A stretch of 64,000 nt of DNA from contig NC_089850.1 of the NCBI RefSeq assembly GCF_036373705.1, positions 21,001,256 to 21,065,255 of the forward strand, in the 5' to 3' direction. Origin of the DNA: Amia ocellicauda (lineage: Eukaryota > Chordata > Actinopteri > Amiiformes > Amiidae). Each line of letters begins with the position of its first letter. The stretch's first letter is position 1. Positions 56,188-64,000 of this stretch are shown one piece after another. Below the pieces are notes generated by a model, which was given only the letters and a program-made list of their open reading frames with translations, was not told where the DNA came from and did not search any database. The translations under genes and the position numbers were made by a program.

Positions 56188-57167
56188 TTCCAGAGCTCTG
56201 ATGCACTGCCAACACAAACCCCTTTCCTCTATCCTGGCTGCCCAGCGGGGTCGCAGCGGCGCCTTGGCGTTTCCTCTGCCTGCTTATCTCCAGTGATGTC
56301 CAGACAAAGTACTGAGAACAGGACCGGTTAGACCCACAGCATCCCCGACTGTTTCATCAGAGGAGCAGCGCCCTTTCTCGCCACTGCGACCCGCACCTCA
56401 CCGCCTCTGTTATCCAGCGCTGTCTCTAGCCAACCTTAGCGCCATCTCATAGAGGGCCAAATATCTATTCAGCGAATCAATCAAATTGTATTTGTATAGC
56501 TTGTAAGTGCATTTTTTATTGCACTATGTTGTAAGTCGCCCTGCATAAGGGCGTCTGCCAAGAAATAAAAAAATAATAAAAATAATAATAGCGCACCTCG
56601 CAGGATAGTCACAGAGTGCTTTATAAACAGACAACAACAAAATAAATAAATAAACAAATAAATACAACAACATGTCCCTGCATTATAAAGTGCAAATCCT
56701 GAAATTGCAGCAGCAGCAGTAGTAGTAGTAAAAGTAGTAGGTGTAGTTAAGTTTAGTTTTAAACTCGATATTGCCATACATTAATAAAATAAATTATATA
56801 AGGGAAATCATGACATTTGTATAAAAATAAGGAATATATATAACTGAATAATAAAAATAGTTATATAAGCAATATTTATAAAACGAAATTGCAGTGTTTC
56901 AAATACAGCGCAATACAGGTTCCAGCGCAACATAGGAGACGAATAAATACATTCCCAATTAAACTTCTGATATATTGGCCCTCCGACTCGTTATTTAGAA
57001 TAAAATGTTGTAGATAATAAATAGTGTTGTCCCCGGAGAACAGCGCCCCCTGTGGCCGAGCGGCGCAACGGGCTGTGTGCTGATACTGAAGAGAAGTGAT
57101 ACTACACAACAGTCCTGTCAGGTCACTGATTGTCCTGCGAGCCTAGCCCAGTGGATCTGTGGGTATA

Positions 57168-57820
57168 CTGTACCATATTTATACCATGCTTCACCGCAAT
57201 ACACTTCATGACATTGTATTGTAATTTAGTCGTGTATTCTCCTGTAAAATTGTACATATACAACGCTTTGTCATACTTCTTGCTTTGCGTTACTAGTGTT
57301 GTTTAATTGTTTCCCCCTATGGGCCATTCCCTTAGCTCTTAACTATGACTTCACATCTTGTCTGCAGTTATTAGCTTTTACAATCTAAGATGTTGGACTT
57401 TTTGTTCACTGTATATTTCGTATACACTCGTGTAAATTTGTAAATTGCATTATGTTTTGAACTACTGTATTATTGCACTTTGTATTGCTCTTATATTTTG
57501 TAAGTAGCCCTGGATAAGGGCGCCTGCTAATAAATAAATAAATAAATAAATAAATAATGTTACCATGTTATAATTTTACAATGTTTTTAGCCTGATTTGT
57601 CCATGCGTTTACCACATTTATACCATATTTGTACCATGCTACACCATACTACACTTTACCATATATTACCATGTTTTTAGCATGGCACACCACACTACAC
57701 TGCACTAACCATTTTAACCATATTTATACTATTTAAACGATATTTAATCATGTGTTTACAATGCTACACCACACTACACCTTACTGTATTTATACCACAG
57801 CACACCACACTACAATCTTG
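57168..57820. repeat. Degenerate array of ACCATATTTATACC / CTACACCACACTACAC units
   Basis: Phrases such as ATACCATGCTACACCATACT recur with variation near 57170, 57640, 57680, 57765 and 57800. A LINE/SINE tail-like block with (AAAT)n (about 57480-57556) lies within it. It looks like a decayed minisatellite. Confidence 0.5.
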
Positions 57821-58097
57821 TAGGAGACAGAAGTGTCACAGGCTCATGTTTGGCACATGGTCCTCTATGACATTTCTTATTCCCTTTTGTATTTTCACGA
57901 TGCCTACTACCACACTTTGTATTTTCCTTAATAACTCGTGTTTGCCTTATACTAACTGACATACTATCTTGAACATGAACATGCAGCTACTAACCAACTT
58001 ACTTGTACATACTATTAGTGATGAATACTATCCCTAACCTACAGTACATGCAGTATTATTAATACTTTGATTACAAACTGTCACTTTAAATGCTAGC

Positions 58098-58098
<1 letters not shown>

Positions 58099-58136
<38 letters not shown>

Positions 58137-58167
58137 AATTATTATTAGTAGTAGTAGTAGTAGTAGT
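58099..58167. repeat. (ATT)n(AGT)n compound microsatellite
   Basis: ATT units interrupted once by AAA are followed by AGT units. This is the same order of triplets as at 37.1 kb. Confidence 0.9.
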
Positions 58168-58339
58168 ACATTCTGCTGTAGGGGCTAGAGTGGGATAACA
58201 GAACATTAAAGTTGTACAATCCAATATGATTTATTCAAAATATGCTGTTGAGTAAATCCAGGAGGCATGCTAAATCCACAGAAGCAGGGGAAGAGGAAGA
58301 AGAGAGGGGAGGAAGGAGTTTTCCAGGAACATCTGCTAC

Positions 58340-58502
58340 CACTTTAAGTCAGTGACGTCACGCCGCCGCTGACGGGCAGGGAGCGGAGCGGAGCGGCGGG
58401 GCGGCGCGGCGGCACTGCGGACAGTAGACATGGCTCCTCGCCGCAGCCCGGGCGCCGCTGCCCGCACACGCTGACCGCGGAGAGACGGGCATCGGCCGGA
58501 CC
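58340..58502 (+). promoter_or_regulatory. xkr5 CpG-rich promoter with a CRE
   Basis: GC-rich sequence with many CpGs directly precedes the xkr5 ATG. A perfect TGACGTCA is at 58353-58360 and GC-box-like GGGGCGGCG follows it. No TATA box is evident, as is usual for CpG-island promoters. The start site is not determined. Confidence 0.55.
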
Positions 58503-61500
58503 ATGTCGTGCGCGCAGGGGCGCTGCGGGCCGGGCTGGTCGCAGGGGATCCTGTTCGGCGTGACGGCGGTCATTATTGCGGCAGAGAGAAGCGCGCGTAA
58601 GTGTCCTCCGCGCTCAGACCTGCCGCCCGGGCGATGAATGGAGCCCGCACCGGGAGAGGTGCTCGGCCTGCGAGCGGAGCTGCCCCCGTGGGACGTGCCC
58701 GGTGACGTGTGTTTCTGTGATCGTGAGGAAGAGACGCCCGTGTGTCCCTGCGTGTCCGTGGCTTTATGATGTGACGGGCATGATGCGCTGTCTGTCTCCG
58801 CCACTGGAGCGCCTGGCCCGCTCTTGAGCGGAGGAGGCGGCCGATCCTCCCCCTGGACAGCCGGGAAACAGGGGCTCTGTGTGGACCCCCGGGCTGAGCG
58901 GACAGAGGCGGCCCTGTTCACAGCGCACACAGGAGCATGTTGCCAGAGACTGGCTACCACAAAACTTGAAAATTATTAATTTAAATTTAATTATAATTAA
59001 AACAAATCTAAAAGTTGTTTATTTAGGGTTGAAATCTCTTGTCTGACCAAAACATTTTACATTCAACAATCCAAGCAACCTTGCTACAAAAACAGGGAAA
59101 TTGCATAAAATCATATACATTTCATATTCGAAAAGGTCAGTGTTATGGTAAATTAGACTTTTTGGTATAATAATAACAGTAATAACAATACAAAAATATG
59201 ATAGACTCTGAGCTAGGGGTGATGAAAAACAACTCTGGAAAACATAAATCCAATCTTGCAATTACTGCAATAGATGACTGCAAGCTTACTGTAGTCTAAT
59301 GTTTTTACAGCATTGCAATATCAATTAATCAATTTGTATGTGCTATAGCGCCACTATATGACAGCCAATCTCCACAGCATTGTCATGGATTTAAGACCAA
59401 ACAAAGACAGTTACAGTACACTGTACCTATAAGTGCCAATGAAGCAAATACTACATTTACTGCAGAATGAGGTACTGCAGAATCTGAGTTACTGCAGAAT
59501 GAGGTGGCAGTATTTCTGTAGGACATCAGTGCAGAGGAGTGCTACAGCCATTCTCCCTGATTGTATATTCCAGTTCTTGATTGAGGTTTTGCGTGTTTGT
59601 TTTGCCCTTAGTGACCTACAGCCTCGTGCACTGCCTTCTGGTTGGCCAGCTGTGGTGGGCCGGGTGGGTCCTGGGCCTGTCACTGCCGGCGGTTGGGGTT
59701 CAGGTGCTGAGCTTCCTGTGGTTCCTGGCCGACGGAGACAAGAGGAAGGGGAGATTATTTGTGGTGCACTGCCTACAGCTGGGGATCTACAAAAGGTGAG
59801 TGGTCCCTGTTCATATTGCATACAGGCGAGTCCCTGCCTGGGAGTGGGAGTTATTACTGTCCCGATGGACACCACGGTGTCAGTCACAGCACCAGTAATG
59901 TAGCACACACCCTCAGGGGATTTTACTTTGACCTCCTTCCTTTTTATCTGATTTGTTTTATCATTCATTAACTTTCGTAATGACAACGCTGTACTGTATT
60001 TGCAAATGTCAGCCACTAAAAGCAGGTGAAAGTGACCCGTGTCAAGCTAGAGTCCTGCTCTCAGTGAGGCCTTCACAGGCTGGTCTGCCTTGGCCTGGGC
60101 ATTGGTCAGGCAGCACTGAACCCAGGCTGGTCAGTGGTCTGATGTCTGCGCTCTGTTGGCAGGTTGTGGGACTGTGCGTGCTGTGCTGGGCGGCGGGGTG
60201 CGGATGAGGAGCTGGGTGTGGCCATAATGCGGAAGGCTGATGTGTCTGCGCTCCGCCTGCTGGAGGCGCTGCTGCTCTCCCTTCCCCAGGCGCTGCTGCA
60301 CACCTACCTGCTCCTGAGCAGTGATGCTGGCCTGCTCTCCACAGGTAGGGCACTGGGGTCTGTGTTGAGCAGGGGCAGGCAGCCCAGGCCTGATGGGATG
60401 CAGGGTCTTTTCACTCCCACGGGGGTACTCTATTACTACATTTCATTACTATTTAATTCATTATGTGTATTGATTTATATGTAAGTTAATGCTGTAATCT
60501 TATTTGAATTGCACAGAGCCATGCCAAGTTACGTTCATAAAATAAATAGGAAACAGGAGGGTCACGTTTATTCACACATCTAAGAATGTATTTAAATAAA
60601 ATCCAACAAAAACTAATTTACATCACTCTGCTCTTGTCATGGGAAGTTCATTGGAAACCTCTGGAACTATATAGAGGCCTGCAGAGGTTTCCTGTTTCCC
60701 TGGGGTATAAGAGGAGGTAACACATGGAAGACATTCAGTAGTAGCATGCATCATCATGGGTAAGATCAGAGAGCTCAAAAAAGACTGCAGGCAAATGGTC
60801 ACTGACCGCCACATAGTTGGGGAATGACTATAAAAGAATCCACAAAAAGCTGAATCTACCACATCCCACTGTAGTGTCCACTATTAGGAAATGTAAGGCT
60901 ACTAGTAGTGGCAACCCTGGCAGGAAGAGGATCCATGTGCATCTTGCCACCACAGGTTGTGAGACAAGTGGTTCAGGAGGCAACAGCTGGAGATCGCCAA
61001 ACAAACAGGCATCTTCAGAATACAAAGTGCCAAAACTACCATTCCACTATGTCTGCCTGTATGTGGGGCTGAAAGGAAGAAGGCTCTTTTTAGGGTGAGC
61101 CACAAAAAGAGGCAACTTGACTACATCAGAATGACAGTTGGAACCATGCCTTATGGTCAGATTAATTAAAGTTGAGCTTTTTGGACATGCTCACCAGCTT
61201 TATGTTTGATGTAAAAAAGGTGAAGCTCATGCTTAGAAAACATTAATTCCCACTATGAAATATGAATAGGGATGTTTTGGGGTTGTTTGACATCTAGGTC
61301 CTGGTGCCCTTGTTAAGATCATGAATCATGAACTCCAACACATAACAGGACACTTTGGGCAAAACTCTGATTCCCTGAAAAGTGATCAACTTGACAATGA
61401 TCCAAAGCATTCATCCAAATCTACAAAGAAACGGATAGCTGTACACAAAATCAGTGTTGTCAACTGGCCATCGCAATCTGTCCAGACCTCGATCCAATAG

Positions 61501-63885
61501 AACATTTGTGTTTCAAACTCAAGAAGTCCGTTCACAAACCGATTGCCTGGAGGAATGGTCAAAAATCCCCCTCAGAAGGGCCAGACCCTCATAGAACGCT
61601 ACAGGAGGCATCTTGCCAGTGTAATCCAGCCAGAGGAGGATTTACAAAGTACTAACTACAAAGGTGTGAATAAGTGTAACCCTCCTGTTGTCTGGAATTA
61701 AATACATTATTTATGACATATGGCTTTGCTCTGTGCCATGCTAATAAGATTACAGTATACAATTTTTAGACTTTTTTTTTTTTTCAGAAGGACACATTAT
61801 CCAAACCATTTTATCTTTATCTTTTTTGTGCCTATTTACTCAAGGGTATATGGAACTGTAGGTGTGTGCTCGGTTACCCAACTGGATCAGACATTGTTCT
61901 GTCTGCGCTCAATGTGACCTGTGTGTCTCTGCCTCCCTCCAGTGGCGGCGTGCAGTGCTGCGTGCCTGCTGTCCCTGTGCTGGGCGCTGGTCCTGTACAG
62001 CTGGGCCTGTGTGCTGATCCGACCTGGGCACCTGGCCTTGCCCCCGGCTTCACTGCTGTGCCAGCTGCTGTGGAGGGTGGGCACTGTGGGCGCCAGGGTG
62101 GTCAGCCTCGCCTTCTTCACCAGGGTGTTCCGCTGGTGGGTCTACCCAGTGGCAGGTGAGTGTGGGGGGAGCAGCTGTGATCACTGCCAGCTGTTGTATC
62201 GGCTCTCACGATGTATAAGGGTTGTGCAACAGAGAGGGCCTGATGGCACTGTGTCCCTTGCAGGCCTGCACTGGCTGACCGCCTCCTTCTGGCTGGTGTC
62301 CCAGCAGACGGACATCTGCCCTGGGACGTGGCGCTGGCGTCTGTGGAACGCGGTCATGGGTGTGGTGCATGTCTTCTGCTTCCTCAACTTGAAGGACGGC
62401 CCCTCCCGCTTCCGCATGGCCGGGTTCTACGTGGTAAGTGCCCCCAAACCTGGCAGAATTTTCCCATCCCTTAAGTCAGGGCACCAGTATGTTGCCATTG
62501 GTGTAACAGGTTTGTTACTCCGCTGGTGAGACTGTCAGATGGCAATTTAAATCCACACACCCCTGTGGCCCTCCATATTCCTGACGCCCCTCTGGCCTGG
62601 CCCTGCTCTTCTCTCCTTGCCGCTGCAGGTGATGCTGCTGGAGAACACCACCCTGGTTCTGTCTGCCTCCGACTTCCTCAGCGCCGCATCCTGGGACAGC
62701 GTGGGGGTCCTTTCAGCCATGCTGGGAAGCTTCCTCCTGGGTGAGAGAGATTGCTGTACTTCTCCTGTGTCATTGTCCTCACTGTGACCCTCTCTCCTCA
62801 CTCTCTCCCTGTATTCTTCCTCTCTCTTCACTTTCCTCACACTTATTATGCCCTCTTTTCACTCTGTCCCTCTCTCCTCCATCTGCCCCTCTCTCCTCAC
62901 TATCCATAAACTCCTTACTCTGCCTCACTCTCTTCAATCACTTCCTCTCTTCACACGGACTCTTTCCTCTCTCTCCGCAGGCATCTTCTCTCTGGTGGTG
63001 TATTACCACTTCCTTCACCCCAAGTCCACAGAGATCTCTCACAGCCTGTGGGGTGGCCCAGGGGGCAGTGCATGCTGGGAGAAGGGTGAGTTGTCGTTCT
63101 CTCTGGGAGACAAGATGGCAGCCGCTCCCCCCCTGCACGTCACTGGCAGTTTGTCTCTGAGCGGGCTGGCCGGCTCCCTACTGGGGCCCCCGGGCAGCTA
63201 CGGCTCGGAGTCCCAAGGTGAGAGTGGGCACCACCATTGGCTGCTGCTGCGCTTGGCACTGAAGACAGGAGACCGGGGCAAGATCAGCCAGGCCTACGGG
63301 GCGGGGGCGGTAGAGGCCATTCTAAATGTGGAGCTGTACCACCCCGAGACAGATGATATGTCCTCTCCGGCCTCCGACTGGGATCATGGCATTGTCCCCT
63401 TCACGGAGGAGTGGAGGGAAGATCCGCAGGGGCCTGACCAAAAGCCCTCCCCTGAGGATGAGCAGCAGGGGGAGCAAGAGGAGGAGAGGACAGAGCTGGG
63501 CTCCCCGCTGGACTCCCAGGAGTTGGAGTTCCAGAGGGGATCCCCGGAAGGGAAGTCAGTGCTGGGGGACAGTCCCGAGCTTAACGTCTGTCCCACCGAG
63601 TCCAGCTCTACCCTGTACTTCAGCGCTGACCCCCAGTCTCCCAGCAGCGCCAGCAATCCGGGGCTAGACAGAGACGGTGGGGGGGACAGCGTGGCCGAGC
63701 TCAGCCCTATCTCCAGTGAGCCCGTCGCCCTGCGGGGGGGCAGGGTCTGGCTGGGCAGGGCCGAGCCACGCTTCACCTCCACCCCCAAACAGGAGACCAG
63801 TCCCCAGGAGCAACAGGGCACACACATGGCAGGGGCCCGCAGACAGCTGCTGCCCTGGAGGAGAGAGGAGGCGGGGCACTCGTAA
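58503..63885 (+). CDS. xkr5: XK-related protein 5, 7 exons
   Basis: This is a multi-pass membrane protein of the XK/XKR family. Some family members are caspase-activated phospholipid scramblases; XKR5 itself has no settled function. Exons are 58503-58596, 59612-59795, 60163-60344, 61943-62155, 62264-62433, 62629-62740 and 62981-63885 (TAA at 63883-63885), all GT-AG, giving 619 residues (human XKR5 has 686). The calls that identify XKR5 rather than its paralogues are ADVSALRLLEALL and DGPSRFRMAGFYVVMLLEN. The segments VVYYHFLHPKST, HHHWLLLRLALKTG and, in the acidic disordered tail, SSTLYFSAD and RFTSTPKQE also match. The last exon encodes about half the protein: the final membrane segment and a long cytosolic tail rich in Glu, Ser and Pro. 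Intron 3 contains a Tc1-like transposon. The start MSCAQGRCG differs from mammals but has an open exon and a good donor. Confidence 0.93.
60552..61690 (+). mobile_element. Tc1-like transposon remnant in xkr5 intron 3
   Basis: Inverted termini (AACAGGAGGGTCACGTTTAT at 60553 and its imperfect complement ending near 61690) bound a decayed transposase. Recognisable segments are near 60780-60900 (helix-turn-helix region) and near 61390-61640 (the conserved end with AATGATCCAAAGCATTCATC). Many stops and frameshifts are present, so it is inactive. Confidence 0.75.
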
Positions 63886-64000
63886 GGGCCGGGGCTAGAG
63901 CCCGCTGCAGGACACTGAATCACTGAATAACGCCAGCTTTTCCCTTAACAAGTGAATGGACTACAGGGTTGTTTTATGTAACTGGAAACAGAGCTGCAAG

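Larger units (their letters stand above)
53950..57160. other. Intergenic, repeat-rich, no gene recognised
   Basis: The stretch contains (CT)n at 55353-55402, (AG)n at 56116-56182 and a LINE/SINE 3'-tail-like block near 56515-56590 (TAAGTCGCCCTGCATAAGGG). It also contains a CTCF-type motif in minus orientation at 57041-57055. No conserved coding segment was seen. Confidence 0.45.

Noticed and set aside
58358-58960. 200-residue minus-strand frame over the xkr5 promoter
   Set aside because: It arises from CpG-rich sequence antisense to xkr5 exon 1, with no recognisable motif or conserved start.
59334-59366. CTCF-like AGTGGCGC on the minus strand
   Set aside because: Alignment to the consensus needs a one-base gap; it is much weaker than the sites reported.

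Overview
The window is vertebrate nuclear DNA, most likely from a ray-finned fish. The basis is multi-exon genes with canonical GT-AG introns and interspersed repeats of kinds common in fish: Tc1-like transposons, a CR1-like LINE and a V-SINE-like element. I cannot name the species. Four gene families are recognisable and every coding exon was placed by reading splice sites and frame: ctsb (cathepsin B, two tandem copies), fdft1 (squalene synthase), gata4 (cardiac/endodermal transcription factor) and xkr5 (XK-related membrane protein). They belong to the block that in human lies on 8p23.1.

Layout. Positions 1-17.6 kb hold two tandem minus-strand cathepsin B genes. Copy B (9.4-15.0 kb, leader exon near 17.5 kb) is upstream and canonical. 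Copy A (0.4-5.1 kb) is downstream, has complete open exons, and carries 30 amino-acid differences, all in the mature enzyme. Positions 17.6-21.5 kb are repeats: a split Tc1-like fragment and a broken LINE. Fdft1 (minus) occupies 21.6-27.6 kb with a promoter full of CCAAT boxes. Gata4 (minus) runs from about 28.6 to 39.5 kb, with an unusual minisatellite against the acceptor of its N-finger exon. Positions 39.5-58.3 kb are a gene-free interval between the head-to-head gata4 and xkr5 genes; it holds repeats, GATA-motif clusters and CTCF-like motifs. Xkr5 (plus) fills 58.5-63.9 kb.

The genes do not form a pathway. Cathepsin B is a lysosomal cysteine peptidase, FDFT1 makes squalene in the ER for sterol synthesis, GATA4 is a nuclear regulator, and XKR5 is a multi-pass membrane protein of unsettled function. 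The most interesting signals are the asymmetric divergence of the ctsb pair (lost glycosylation sequon, no visible promoter of its own), the E-box array at the ctsb B promoter, the splice-site-like minisatellite in gata4, and convergently oriented CTCF-like motifs around gata4. All repeat-family names are from memory and were not checked against a library.
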